Assembly (NCBI GenBank): GCA_027673765.1
Contig: JAQDWB010000013.1
Coordinates: 1-64,000, forward strand
Origin: Coriobacteriaceae bacterium AM113-163
GTDB taxonomy: Bacteria > Actinomycetota > Coriobacteriia > Coriobacteriales > Coriobacteriaceae
DNA length: 64,000 nucleotides
Reading direction: 5' to 3'
A program made the translations under genes and the position numbers. The notes below the pieces were generated by a model. It had not been told where the DNA came from and searched no databases. It worked only from the letters and a program-made list of their open reading frames with translations. Positions 41,916-51,201 of this stretch are shown piece after piece (within the stretch, counting starts at the first letter, position 1; each line of letters opens with the position of its first letter).

Positions 41916-43631
41916 ATGACGGCCACACCGTGGGGATTCCGGGACATATTGCCCGAGGAGGCTCAGGCGCGCGAGGAGATCGCATGTACGGTGAAGGGCT
42001 GCTTCAGGGAGCATCATTACCTTCCGGTCGAGACGCCGCTGCTCGAGGACAAGGGTTCGCTTGAGGAAGGCGGACGCATTGCGGACACGCCGTTTAAGCT
42101 CTTTGATGATGACGGTCGCCTGCTGGTGGTCCGTCCCGACAACACGCTGCCGATCGTGCGCTTGGTTTCGACCCGCATGCGCGCGGCCGACCTGCCCCTG
42201 CGCCTGCGCTATGAGGCGCCGGTGGTTCGCGAGTGCCAGCGCAATGCCGGTGGCTCACGCCAGTTTACGCAGCTGGGCTTTGAGCTTATCGGCGCGGGCG
42301 ATACCGCGGGCGATGTTGAGATTGTCTCGCTCGTTGCTGAGGCCGTACGCGAGCTGGCGCTTCCCGATGCGCGCATTATCGCGGGCAGCGTGCGTCCGTT
42401 TAAGGAGCTGCTTGCGGCCTGTGAGGATCGCGAACTGGCTGCCGAGGCATTGCGTTGCGTGCACGCCAACGACTTTGTGGGCCTCGATGTCCGTGTGGCG
42501 GCAAGTGCCGAGCGCGAGGCCGTCAAGGCCGCCATCAGCGAGTTGCCGCGTCTGCACGGCGGTGCCGAGGTGCTCGACCGCGTGGACGCGCTGCTGGAGG
42601 CCGCCGGTATCGTCGCGCCGCTGACGCGCGAGCTGCGTGCCCTGGTCGAGGGCCTGGCACCCGAGGACGCCCAGGTGCTGTCGTTCGACTTCTCTATCAT
42701 GAACTCTTTCGATTACTACACGGGCCTGGTCTTTAAGGCCTATGCCGGCGGCTTGCCCGATCCGGTCGGTTCGGGCGGACGCTATGACTCCATCTTTACC
42801 GGCGCATTTGGCGACGGTATCGAGGTGCCGGCGGCGGGCTTCGCCTTTTCGCTCGAGCGCCTGGAGGCCGCGCGCACCTCGGCCGAGGATGCCGCTTCCG
42901 ATGGCGACCATGCCGCGGGCCGTGGCGCCGAGGGCCCGCTGCGCATCGCCGTGCCCAAGGGCTCGCTCAAGGCCGACACGCTCGACGTGCTCGAGGCCGC
43001 GGGTCTGGACGTCTCTGAGCTGCGTGATCCCGGCCGTCACCTGATCGTGCGCGGCCGCGACACGCGTGCCGGCGAGGGCGCGGTCGGCGATATCGAGTTT
43101 GTCATCGTGCGCCCCAGCGATGCGCCCGCCTTTGTGGGCTGCGGCGGTGCCGATTGCGGCATCTGCGGTTGGGACTCGCTCATCGAGGCCGACCTCAACC
43201 TGCTGCAGCTGGTCGATCTGGGCTACGGCCTGTGCACCTTTATCGAGGCGGAGCCCGCGTGGCGCGCCGGTCAGGCCGAGCGCAACTATGCCCGCCGCGG
43301 GTCGCTTCGCGTGGCAACCAAGTACCCGCGCATCGCGAGTGCCTGGTATGCTGAGCGCGGCGTGAACGCCGACATCGTCTCGCTGCACGGCAATATCGAG
43401 CTGGGGCCCATCGTCGGCATGACCGATCGCATCGTGGACATTACCGCCACTGGTGCCACCCTACGCGACAACGACTTGGTCATCACCGGCCGCATCATGG
43501 ACTGCACGGCCCGCTTCTTTGTCAACCCGGGCGCCGCGCGCCTGGACCCGCGCGTACGCAATCTGGCAGATCGCCTGGCGACTGCCGTGAAGGACAAGCA
43601 TTTTGAGCCCGTCGCGGGCTCGGCACAATAG
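41916..43631 (+). CDS. hisZG: HisZ-HisG fusion: ATP phosphoribosyltransferase regulatory and catalytic subunits
   Basis: First step of histidine synthesis (ATP + PRPP). Residues 1-325 are HisZ, the catalytically dead HisRS-like regulatory subunit (TPWGFRDILPEEA, VRPDNTLPIVRLVSTRM, GSGGRYDSIF). An Ala/Asp/Gly linker (about 325-340) leads to short-form HisG (340-560: LRIAVPKGSLKADTLDVLEAAG, and PRPP site DRIVDITATGATLRDN). HisG normally has ADVGIVGKD; here it reads GGADCGICGWDS with three close Cys including the preceding VGCG. The two subunits are usually separate and form a hetero-octamer. First gene of the operon. Confidence 0.92.
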   Translation: MTATPWGFRDILPEEAQAREEIACTVKGCFREHHYLPVETPLLEDKGSLEEGGRIADTPFKLFDDDGRLLVVRPDNTLPIVRLVSTRMRAADLPLRLRYEAPVVRECQRNAGGSRQFTQLGFELIGAGDTAGDVEIVSLVAEAVRELALPDARIIAGSVRPFKELLAACEDRELAAEALRCVHANDFVGLDVRVAASAEREAVKAAISELPRLHGGAEVLDRVDALLEAAGIVAPLTRELRALVEGLAPEDAQVLSFDFSIMNSFDYYTGLVFKAYAGGLPDPVGSGGRYDSIFTGAFGDGIEVPAAGFAFSLERLEAARTSAEDAASDGDHAAGRGAEGPLRIAVPKGSLKADTLDVLEAAGLDVSELRDPGRHLIVRGRDTRAGEGAVGDIEFVIVRPSDAPAFVGCGGADCGICGWDSLIEADLNLLQLVDLGYGLCTFIEAEPAWRAGQAERNYARRGSLRVATKYPRIASAWYAERGVNADIVSLHGNIELGPIVGMTDRIVDITATGATLRDNDLVITGRIMDCTARFFVNPGAARLDPRVRNLADRLATAVKDKHFEPVAGSAQ

Positions 43632-43736
43632 CGCGAGCGCGCACGGGCGCCCCAACGTACGGGCTGCGGGCCGATTGGCGCCGCCGCCCGGCCTCTCGTT
43701 TTTGGAACACAACCTCGACCGATAGGGGATACCGAT

Positions 43737-45173
43737 ATGAAGACCATCAAGCTTGCTCCCGGTGAGCGCCTCGTTACCAACCAGCTCAACCGCAAGGGTG
43801 TGCTGCCGCAAAACATCGTCGACGCCGCCCGCGATATCGTGGCCAACGTGCGCGCCAACGGCGATGCCGCGGTGCGTGATTACTGCCAGCGTTTTGACGG
43901 TGTCGAGCTGCAGAGCTTCCGTCTGCCGCAGGAGCAGATCGATGCCGCGCTCGAAGGCCTCGACCCTGCCTTTGTCGCCGCGCTCGAGAAGGCCGCGCGT
44001 CAGATTCGCGAGTTCCACCAGCGCGAGGTCGAGCAGAGCTGGTTTACCACGCGCCCGGATGGCACGATGCTCGGCGTTAAGGTGACCCCGCTCGCGGCGG
44101 CCGGCATCTACGTGCCGGGCGGTCGCGCGCAGTATCCCTCCACCGTGCTCATGAATGCCATTCCCGCCAAGGTCGCCGGCGTCAAGCGCGTGGTTATGGT
44201 GACCCCGCCGCAAAAGGACGGCCTTATCAGCCCCTACACGCTCGCCGCGGCAAAGCTCGGCGGCGTGGACGAAATCTATATGGTGGGCGGCGCCCAGGCC
44301 GTGGCCGCGCTGGCGTACGGCACCGAGACCATTCCGCGCGTCGACAAAATTACCGGCCCGGGCAACGCCTTTGTTGCCGCCGCCAAGCAGATTGTCTCGG
44401 GTGATGTGGGTATCGATATGGTCGCCGGTCCCTCCGAGGTCTGCGTGCTGGCCGACGCCACGGCCAAGCCCATGGTGGTCGCGGCCGACCTGATGGCCCA
44501 GGCCGAGCATGATCCGCTGGCGGCCTGCTATCTGGTGACCTGCGACGAGCAGTTTGCGCGTGAGGTTGAGGCAGGTATCGACATCCTGGTGGCACAGTCC
44601 CCGCGTGCCGAGATTACCCGTGCTTCGCTGGACAACGAGGGCACCATCGTGGTCGCCGCCGACATGGCTGCCGCCGTCGAGGCCGTGAACACCGTGGCGC
44701 CTGAGCACCTGGAGCTGCACTGCAAGGATGCGATGGGCCTGCTCGGCGGCATTCGCAACGCCGGCGCCATCTTTGTGGGTGCCTGGAGCTCCGAGCCGCT
44801 CGGCGATTATGTCGCCGGTCCCAACCACACACTGCCGACCGGCGGCACGGCCATGTTCTCCAACCCGCTTTCGGTCGAAGAGTTCGTCAAGCGATCGAGC
44901 GTCATCTGCTATACGCCCGAGGGCCTGCTCTCCGATGCTCCCGCAACGCAGCGCCTGGCCGAGGCCGAGGGCCTGTGGGCACACGCGCTTTCCGCCGCAC
45001 TGCGTCGCCGCGTGCTGGAGCAGGGCGAGGATGCCGTGAGTGCCGCGTCGCTGGCCGCTGCCGATCTGACTATGGTCGCCTGGCCGGGCGACGCCGTGGC
45101 GACGGTTGCCGAGGGCGTGGACCTGGTGGCGGCTGCGGGCGGTGCTGTTGGCGCGGTCGTCGAGGAGGCCTAA
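43737..45173 (+). CDS. hisD: Histidinol dehydrogenase
   Basis: Last two steps: L-histidinol to histidine with two [62 protein letters not shown], the zinc/base region AQAEHDPLA and [10 protein letters not shown] are conserved. 478 residues, a long C-tail compared with the usual 430. Two bases separate its stop from hisC. Confidence 0.95.
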   Translation: MKTIKLAPGERLVTNQLNRKGVLPQNIVDAARDIVANVRANGDAAVRDYCQRFDGVELQSFRLPQEQIDAALEGLDPAFVAALEKAARQIREFHQREVEQSWFTTRPDGTMLGVKVTPLAAAGIYVPGGRAQYPSTVLMNAIPAKVAGVKRVVMVTPPQKDGLISPYTLAAAKLGGVDEIYMVGGAQAVAALAYGTETIPRVDKITGPGNAFVAAAKQIVSGDVGIDMVAGPSEVCVLADATAKPMVVAADLMAQAEHDPLAACYLVTCDEQFAREVEAGIDILVAQSPRAEITRASLDNEGTIVVAADMAAAVEAVNTVAPEHLELHCKDAMGLLGGIRNAGAIFVGAWSSEPLGDYVAGPNHTLPTGGTAMFSNPLSVEEFVKRSSVICYTPEGLLSDAPATQRLAEAEGLWAHALSAALRRRVLEQGEDAVSAASLAAADLTMVAWPGDAVATVAEGVDLVAAAGGAVGAVVEEA

Positions 45174-45174
45174 T

Positions 45175-46290
45175 ATGGCCGAGCTGACGCCCCGCATGAA
45201 GGAGCTCGTCCAGCCTTACCTGGCCGGTATCGAGCCCTACGATCCCAACTTTACGCCTACGCGCATCAACCTTTCGGCCAACGAGAACACCTATCCCGCG
45301 CCGACCGGCGTGCGCGAGGCGGTCGACGCGGCCCTGGTTGCCACGCCGCTCAACCGCTATCCCGATCCCATGTCGAACGACCTGCGCGACGAGCTTGCTG
45401 CCTGGCATGGCGTGACGCGCGAGAACATCTGCGTGGGAAACGGCGGCGACGAGCTGCTCTATAACTATCTGCTGGCGTTTGGCGGCGCGGGACGGACCCT
45501 GCTCAACTGCCCGCCGTGCTTTAGCGAGTACGCGTTCTTTGCGTCGCTCTGTCAGACCGAGGTGCGCGACGTGTGGCGCGACCCCGCGACCTTTGAGCTC
45601 GACCAGGCAGCCGTGCTTGCGGCGGCACCCGAGTGCAACCTGGCAATCGTGACCTCGCCCAATAACCCCACGGGTGACGTGGCGCCGCTCGACTTTGTCG
45701 CGGCCCTGTGCGATGCGTGTCCCGGCATGGTCATGGTCGACGAGGCCTACGTTGAGTTTGCCGACGATTCGTTTGGCGCGGCCACCACGGCGCAAGGCCT
45801 TATCGCCGAGCATTCCAACCTGGTGATTCTGCATACGCTGTCCAAGGCGTTTGGCGCCGCCGGCGCACGCTTGGGTTACGTGATCGCGGCGCCCGAGGTT
45901 ATCGAGGTGTTCGCGGCGATTCGCCAGATCTATTCGGTCAACGTGCTGAGCCAGGCGGCAGCACTTGCCTGCGTGCGTGCCCGCGATGCCTATGCGCCCG
46001 TGGTGGCACAGGTCGCATCCGAGCGCGAGCGCGAGCTGTGCGCCCTGCGCGTGATGGCTGCCGAGGGCCTGTCCGTGGAGGCATGGCCGAGCGCGGCCAA
46101 CTTTGTGCTCGTGCGTACGCCGCATGCCACGCGCGTGCGCGAGCGCCTGCGCGACGAGCACTCGATTTTGGTGCGCGACTTTAGCTACGCGCCGGGGCTC
46201 GCGGACTGTCTTCGCATTACCGTGGGTACCCCGCAGGAAAACGATGAGGTGCTGGCTGCGTTTGCCGCGCTGGTGAAGGAGGAGATGTAG
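45175..46290 (+). CDS. hisC: Histidinol-phosphate aminotransferase
   Basis: PLP class II aminotransferase. ARINLSANENTYP-like start, TSPNNPTGDVAP, MVDEAYVEF, and the PLP lysine in HTLSKAFGAAGARLGY. 371 residues. The ATG at 45175 follows GAGGAGG inside the end of hisD. Its stop is immediately followed by hisB. Confidence 0.95.
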   Translation: MAELTPRMKELVQPYLAGIEPYDPNFTPTRINLSANENTYPAPTGVREAVDAALVATPLNRYPDPMSNDLRDELAAWHGVTRENICVGNGGDELLYNYLLAFGGAGRTLLNCPPCFSEYAFFASLCQTEVRDVWRDPATFELDQAAVLAAAPECNLAIVTSPNNPTGDVAPLDFVAALCDACPGMVMVDEAYVEFADDSFGAATTAQGLIAEHSNLVILHTLSKAFGAAGARLGYVIAAPEVIEVFAAIRQIYSVNVLSQAAALACVRARDAYAPVVAQVASERERELCALRVMAAEGLSVEAWPSAANFVLVRTPHATRVRERLRDEHSILVRDFSYAPGLADCLRITVGTPQENDEVLAAFAALVKEEM

Positions 46291-46878
46291 ATGGGCCGTT
46301 ATGCCGAGATAGCCCGTAAGACGGGGGAGACCGATATTGTCGTCAAGCTCGACCTGGACGGATGCGGCGTGTGCGATATCTCGACCGGCGTGCCGTTTTT
46401 CGACCACATGCTCAACGCTTTTGGCCGCCATGGTCTGTTCGATCTGACGGTGCACGCAGTGGGCGACGTCGAGGTCGATGCGCATCACACCGTCGAGGAC
46501 ACGGGCATCGTGCTGGGCGAGGCGTTTTGCCAGGCGCTGGGCGACAAGGCGGGTATTACGCGTTTTGCCGACGCGGCGATCGCCATGGACGAGACGCTCG
46601 TGATGGCCGCCGTGGACATTTCAGGTCGCGGCCAGGCCTATTGCGAGCTGCCCGTGCCGACCGAGCGCGTGGGTAGCTTCGATACCGAGCTGGCCGTCGA
46701 GTTCTTCTATGCCTTCGCGCGTGACGCCAAGCTCACACTGCACGTGCGCGAGCTGGTGGGCGGCAATTCGCACCACATTATCGAAGCCGCCTTTAAGGCC
46801 GTGGGCCGCACGATGCGCCGCGCCTGCGAGCTCGATCCCCGCGTGCAAGGCATCCCCAGCACCAAGGGCTCGCTGTAA
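46291..46878 (+). CDS. hisB: Imidazoleglycerol-phosphate dehydratase
   Basis: 195 residues, monofunctional type without the histidinol phosphatase domain of enterobacteria. Mn-binding motifs FDHMLNAFGRHG, DAHHTVEDTGI and SHHIIEAAFKAVGR are intact. The missing phosphatase is supplied by the PHP gene at 50170. A long inverted repeat follows before hisH. Confidence 0.95.
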   Translation: MGRYAEIARKTGETDIVVKLDLDGCGVCDISTGVPFFDHMLNAFGRHGLFDLTVHAVGDVEVDAHHTVEDTGIVLGEAFCQALGDKAGITRFADAAIAMDETLVMAAVDISGRGQAYCELPVPTERVGSFDTELAVEFFYAFARDAKLTLHVRELVGGNSHHIIEAAFKAVGRTMRRACELDPRVQGIPSTKGSL

Positions 46879-46882
46879 CCTA

Positions 46883-46985
46883 CCAAAAAGGGACAGGTTT
46901 ATTTTGGCAGGTTTTATCTGCGGAAATGCCGTCTCATGTGGTGGGTGAACGTTTAACCGACCAAAATAAACCTGTCCCTTTTTGG
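46883..46985. repeat. 25-bp perfect inverted repeat inside the his operon (hisB-hisH gap)
   Basis: 46883-46907 and 46961-46985 are exact reverse complements (CCAAAAAGGGACAGGTTT... side), with near-complementary extensions on both sides. The 53-base centre encodes nothing. It fills the only large gap in the otherwise packed operon, so it was probably inserted there. Confidence 0.85.
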
Positions 46986-47015
46986 CAGGTTTTGAATGGA
47001 AAAAGGGAGGGTCGC

Positions 47016-47717
47016 GTGGGCGAACCGAAGATCGTGGTGGTCGACTACCACAAGGGTAACTTGTCGAGCGTCGTGCGCGGGCTTGCGCGCGCCGGTGCCG
47101 CCGCCTGCACGTCGGACGATCCGGATCAGATCCGCAACGCCGACGGCCTGGTCATCCCGGGTGTGGGCGCGTTCTATGACGCGATCGCCTTTATGCGTCA
47201 GAGCGGCGAGGCGGACGCGGTACTCGACGCCGTTGCCGCCGGAACTCCGCTGCTCGGCATCTGCCTGGGCCTTCAGCTGTTTTTTGAGCGTGGCGACGAG
47301 GGCGTGCCGGCGGACGAGGGTGCGGACGCGGACGACGATGCCTCCGAGCAGGTCGGTGGCCCCTGGGTCGATGGCCTGGGCATCATGCGCGGCTCGTGCA
47401 CGCGCCTGGAGTCGAGCCGTCTGAAGGTCCCGCATGTGGGCTGGGATCAGGTGCACATGACGCCTGCCGGCGCGGCCGATCCGCTGCTCGCCGGTTTTGC
47501 CGAGGGCGCCAATATGTACTTCACCCACAGTTATGCGGTGGCAGACGACGTCGATGCCGCCGATGTGTTGGCGCGCACGCACTATACACGGAGCTTCCCG
47601 TGCATCGTACGCCACGGCAACGTGTGGGGCTGCCAGTTCCATCCCGAGAAATCCTCCGCGCTGGGTCAGCGCATCCTTAAGAACTTCGTGAGCATCGTCG
47701 AGGAGGTTGGCAGATGA
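47016..47717 (+). CDS. hisH: Imidazole glycerol phosphate synthase glutaminase subunit
   Basis: Supplies ammonia to HisF. Nucleophile Cys in GICLGLQLFF, oxyanion strand PGVGAFYDAI, and His/Glu in CQFHPEKSS. 233 residues; an Asp/Glu-rich insert (PADEGADADDDASEQ) near residue 110 is unusual. GTG at 47016 is chosen: GGGAGG lies 5 bases upstream and the protein then begins as HisH should. The open frame to 46926 runs through the inverted repeat. Confidence 0.93.
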   Translation: MGEPKIVVVDYHKGNLSSVVRGLARAGAAACTSDDPDQIRNADGLVIPGVGAFYDAIAFMRQSGEADAVLDAVAAGTPLLGICLGLQLFFERGDEGVPADEGADADDDASEQVGGPWVDGLGIMRGSCTRLESSRLKVPHVGWDQVHMTPAGAADPLLAGFAEGANMYFTHSYAVADDVDAADVLARTHYTRSFPCIVRHGNVWGCQFHPEKSSALGQRILKNFVSIVEEVGR

Positions 47718-48457
47718 TTCTGTTTCCCGCAATCGATTTGATCGACGGCAAGGTCGTGCGCCTGGAGCGCGGCGACCGCAGCCGCTGCAAGGTATATTCC
47801 GACGACCCCGTGGCCGTTGCCCGCTCCTTTGCCGAGCAGGGTGCGAGCTGGGTGCACGTCGTCGATCTGTCCGCCGCCTTTGGCGAGGACGAGGACGCGT
47901 GCGCCGCCAACTCGGCGGCGATTAAGGCCATCTGCGGCGTCGACGGTCTGTCCGTGGACGTGGGCGGTGGCGTCCGCTCGCTCGCGCGCATCGACGAGTT
48001 GGCCGGCTACGGTGCTCGCCGCATCGCACTAGGCACCGTGCTGGTGACCGAGCCGGGTTTTGCCGAGGTGGCGGCCCAAGGCTTTGGCGAGTTACTGGTG
48101 GCAGACATTGCCGCACGCGACGGTCAGGTCAAGGTGAACGGCTGGCGTGACGGCGCGGGCGTGGCACTCGACGACGCCGTGGCGCAGCTTTCCGAGCTGG
48201 GCTTTAAGCATCTGGTATACACCGACATCGCGCGCGACGGCATGCAGACGGGCATCGACGTGGCAGCATATCGCCATGTGGCGCAGGCCGCGGGCTTTCC
48301 CGTCGTGGCTTCGGGCGGCATCTCGACGCTCGACGATATCCGCGCACTGGCCGCGGTGGGCGAGGATGCCATTGAGGGCGCCATTACCGGCCGTGCGCTC
48401 TACGAGGGCAATTTTACGCTGGTCCAGGCGCTGGTCGCCGCCCGAGGGGAGGAGTAG
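47714..48457 (+). CDS. hisA: ProFAR isomerase
   Basis: (beta-alpha)8 barrel, 247 residues. Catalytic Asp in FPAIDLIDGKVVRL and the opposite Asp in YTDIARDGMQTG; phosphate sites VGGGVRS and SGGIS. Starts inside the hisH stop (ATGA overlap), implying coupled translation. Confidence 0.95.
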   Translation: MILFPAIDLIDGKVVRLERGDRSRCKVYSDDPVAVARSFAEQGASWVHVVDLSAAFGEDEDACAANSAAIKAICGVDGLSVDVGGGVRSLARIDELAGYGARRIALGTVLVTEPGFAEVAAQGFGELLVADIAARDGQVKVNGWRDGAGVALDDAVAQLSELGFKHLVYTDIARDGMQTGIDVAAYRHVAQAAGFPVVASGGISTLDDIRALAAVGEDAIEGAITGRALYEGNFTLVQALVAARGEE

Positions 48458-48460
48458 CCC

Positions 48461-49243
48461 ATGCTTACCAAACGCGTGATTCCCTGCTTGGACGTCAAGG
48501 ACGGCCGTGTGGTCAAGGGCGTCAACTTTGTGAGCCTGCGCGATGCGGGCGACCCGGTGGAGCTGGCCCGCGCCTACGACCGCGAGGGTGCGGACGAGGT
48601 CGTATTTTTGGACATTACCGCGACGAGCGACAACCGCGCGACAACCATCGAGATGGCGGCGCACGCGGCCGAGGAGCTCGCTATTCCCTATACCGTGGGC
48701 GGCGGTTTTCGCGACTTGGCGGGCATGCGGACTATGGTTGCCGCCGGCGCCGACAAGGTGTCGCTTAACTCTGCCGCCGTGCGCGATCCGTCGTTGATCA
48801 GCCAGGCCGCCGCGGCGTTTGGCAGCCAGGCCGTGGTTGTGGCGATTGATGCCAAGCGTGTGGGCCTGCCCGGCGCATCCGGTGCCGACAAGTGGGAGGT
48901 CTTCACGGCGGGCGGTCGCAACGCCACGGGTATCGATGCGGTGGCGTGGGCCGAGGAAGCGGCTCGTCGCGGCGCCGGTGAGATCTTGCTCACCAGCATG
49001 GATCGCGACGGCACCAAGGCTGGCTTCGACCTGGCACTCACCCGTGCCGTGGCGCGCGCAGTGCCGATTCCCGTCATCGCGAGCGGCGGCGTGGGCACGC
49101 TCGAGCATTTTGCCGAGGGTGTGATTGAGGGCGAGGCCGATGCCGTACTGGCGGCCAGCGTCTTTCACTTTGGAACCTTCAGCATTCGCGAAGTCAAAGA
49201 ATACATGGCTAGCCAGGGAATCCCCGTGAGATTGGACTTCTAA
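48461..49243 (+). CDS. hisF: Imidazole glycerol phosphate synthase cyclase subunit
   Basis: (beta-alpha)8 barrel, 260 residues. [19 protein letters not shown] with catalytic Asp, the second Asp in VVAIDAKR (about 130), [13 protein letters not shown] and [10 protein letters not shown]. Works in complex with HisH. Stop directly followed by hisI. Confidence 0.96.
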   Translation: MLTKRVIPCLDVKDGRVVKGVNFVSLRDAGDPVELARAYDREGADEVVFLDITATSDNRATTIEMAAHAAEELAIPYTVGGGFRDLAGMRTMVAAGADKVSLNSAAVRDPSLISQAAAAFGSQAVVVAIDAKRVGLPGASGADKWEVFTAGGRNATGIDAVAWAEEAARRGAGEILLTSMDRDGTKAGFDLALTRAVARAVPIPVIASGGVGTLEHFAEGVIEGEADAVLAASVFHFGTFSIREVKEYMASQGIPVRLDF

Positions 49244-49585
49244 ATGGAGCAAGTGACAACCGCGGCAGAACTTAAATACGACGACTGTGGGCTCATTCCC
49301 TGTGTGGTTCAGCAATATGACACCGGCGAGGTGCTTATGGTTGCTTGGATGAACGAGGAGTCGGTGGGGCTCACGCTCAAGACCGGCACCACGTGGTTTT
49401 GGAGTCGTAGCCGTCAGGAGCTCTGGAACAAGGGCGCGACGAGCGGCAACATGCAGGAGGTCAAGGAGCTCTGGACCGACTGCGATAGCGATACGCTGTT
49501 GGTCAAGGTCGACTCGCCGGGTCCGGCCTGCCACACCGGCAACCGTACCTGCTTCTTTAAGCGCGTGGAAGGGGGCGTGCGATGA
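49244..49585 (+). CDS. hisI: Phosphoribosyl-AMP cyclohydrolase
   Basis: 113 residues, single-function. [29 protein letters not shown] and the metal-binding segment [27 protein letters not shown] with conserved Cys and Asp. HisE is a separate gene two places downstream. Confidence 0.95.
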   Translation: MEQVTTAAELKYDDCGLIPCVVQQYDTGEVLMVAWMNEESVGLTLKTGTTWFWSRSRQELWNKGATSGNMQEVKELWTDCDSDTLLVKVDSPGPACHTGNRTCFFKRVEGGVR

Positions 49586-49809
49586 AAGTTGTGACGCCGT
49601 TCGAGGTCGCCGACTGCAACACCGAGCTCCTCCGCGCGGGCGTGCCATGCCGCGTGCACCTGACTGATGCCTGCGGGGCGCAGTCGCTTTGGCTCGAGGC
49701 CGAGAAGGAAAGGCTCGATGAGGCCCATGCCGTTATCGTCGAGTTCTTTGAGAAAAAGGGCGCAAAGCCTCGGTTCGATGAGACCGGTACCTACTTTACG
49801 CTGCAGTAA
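49582..49809 (+). CDS. Small conserved-looking protein between hisI and hisE (unknown)
   Basis: 75 residues, start overlapping the hisI stop by 4 bases (ATGA). Sequence begins [20 protein letters not shown], then [34 protein letters not shown] and GTYFTLQ. The predicted alpha/beta pattern, with an [10 protein letters not shown] strand and a long helix, suggests a small ferredoxin-like or DUF2007-like fold. No catalytic motif. I have seen similar small proteins labelled as RDAC family in Coriobacteriia but cannot confirm the match. Position implies a role in or near histidine synthesis. Confidence 0.75.
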   Translation: MKVVTPFEVADCNTELLRAGVPCRVHLTDACGAQSLWLEAEKERLDEAHAVIVEFFEKKGAKPRFDETGTYFTLQ

Positions 49810-49824
49810 CGAGAGGAAATAACC

Positions 49825-50142
49825 ATGGGAGTCAGAACAGCTAACGTGCAGCCGGGAAATATCGGCGAGACGCTGACGGGACTGGCCGAGGTGATTCACG
49901 GTCGTCGCGATGCGTCGCCGGAGGAGAGCTATACCGCCCGTCTGCTGACCGACGTCGAGGACGAACTGCTCAAGAAGCTTGCCGAGGAGGCGAGCGAGGT
50001 CATCATGGCCTGCAAGGACAACGACCACGACCACATCCGCTACGAAGCCGGCGATTTGGTCTACCACCTGCTCGTGACGCTCGAACGCTACGGCATCACC
50101 CTCGATGAGCTGGCCGGCGAGCTCAACGCTCGCCGCCACTAG
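49825..50142 (+). CDS. hisE: Phosphoribosyl-ATP pyrophosphatase
   Basis: 105 residues, MazG-like all-alpha fold. KKLAEEASEVIMACKDND and YEAGDLVYHLLVTLERYG carry the Mg-binding Glu and Asp. AGAGGAAA before the ATG. Last gene of the his operon. Confidence 0.94.
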   Translation: MGVRTANVQPGNIGETLTGLAEVIHGRRDASPEESYTARLLTDVEDELLKKLAEEASEVIMACKDNDHDHIRYEAGDLVYHLLVTLERYGITLDELAGELNARRH

Positions 50143-50170
50143 TCATTGGGGACGTTCTTAAACGACTAGT
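50138..50170. terminator. Weak convergent hairpin after hisE
   Basis: ACTAGTC (50138-50144) pairs with GACTAGT (50164-50170), spanning both convergent stop codons. The loop holds TTGGGGACGTTC, as in the hairpin at 13026. A 7-bp stem without a T-run, so termination is uncertain. Confidence 0.4.
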
Positions 50171-51081
50171 TAGGCGAGGGGCGTGGATTCCCATTCGCCG
50201 GTGGGGTGGGGGATATCGAAGGCCCGGTAGCCGCAGTCGTAGGCGTGGGCCTGGGCCTCGCGGATGTTCCAGCAGATGTCGCAGGCGCGGTGCGCGTCCG
50301 AGCCAAAGGTGATGGGCACCTCGGCATGGGCGAAGCGGCGCAACAGCCCGGTCGCGGGGTAGTAATCGTCGAGCCCCTTGCGCGGTGCGGCGGTCGAGAC
50401 CTCAACGCGGCGACCCGTATCGTGGGCGCATTCGGCCATCTGCTCCCAAAACGGCGCGGGGTCAAAGTCGGGTGCAAAGCCGTCCTTCGAAAAGCGCATG
50501 ACCAGGTCGGGATGGGCCATCGCGTCAAAGTTGAGTGAGCTTTCGCAAGCACGGCACCAGTCGTCGACGTAGCACTCCCACACGCCGCGCACGCCTAAGT
50601 TTTCCCAAACATGCAGGTTGGTATCGTCGTCGATCCAACCGCAAAGGGAATCGGGTGTATCGGGGCGCGCGACGTCCTCTGTCCCTGCCGTGCCCGCGGC
50701 GCCTGCCGCAATATCGCCCGGGTTGCCAATCCAGTGCACGCTGCCCAGACGTACGACGGCGCCCTGGGACCAGTGCTCTACCAAGGGCTCGCAGCCCTCG
50801 TACCAATCGCATTCAAAACCGTAGATAAAGGTGAGCTCCGGCGCAATCTGCGCGGCGAGTTTGCGGGCGTCCTCAAAGGACAAACGATGTGCCGGCAAGT
50901 CGCCCTCGACGACCTGCACCTCGCAGTTAGCATCCATACTGGCGGGCAGGGTAAGGTGGTCGGTCGAGACCATGACGCGGCAGCCGGCGGCAGCAGCGGC
51001 ACGGACGTTGTCCTCGAACGAGGCGTGCCCGTCCGAGAACGAGGTATGAGTATGGCAATCGACCAGCGGGTAGGCGGGCAT
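50170..51081 (-). CDS. PHP-domain histidinol-phosphatase
   Basis: 303 residues. Metal-binding motifs DCHTHTSFSDGH, STDHL, GFECDW, HPDL and GSDAHRA match the PHP HisK/HisJ family. The pathway genes here lack any other histidinol-phosphate phosphatase, so this convergent gene completes it. AAAGGAG lies before the ATG at 51081; the frame opens 22 codons earlier. Confidence 0.88.
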   Translation of the reverse strand: MPAYPLVDCHTHTSFSDGHASFEDNVRAAAAAGCRVMVSTDHLTLPASMDANCEVQVVEGDLPAHRLSFEDARKLAAQIAPELTFIYGFECDWYEGCEPLVEHWSQGAVVRLGSVHWIGNPGDIAAGAAGTAGTEDVARPDTPDSLCGWIDDDTNLHVWENLGVRGVWECYVDDWCRACESSLNFDAMAHPDLVMRFSKDGFAPDFDPAPFWEQMAECAHDTGRRVEVSTAAPRKGLDDYYPATGLLRRFAHAEVPITFGSDAHRACDICWNIREAQAHAYDCGYRAFDIPHPTGEWESTPLA

Positions 51082-51201
51082 GGCGACTCCTTTGCATTTG
51101 GTGAATCCGCTCCATTGTAATGGTGCAGCCCTCAACACGCCGCGCACGCTGGGTGCCGAAATCGAGTGGAAAGGCGGGGCGGCGCGTGCCGGCGCCGGCG
51201 A

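Noticed and set aside
46926..47015. Upstream start for HisH
   Set aside because: The frame passes through the inverted repeat; HisH homology begins only after the GTG at 47016.
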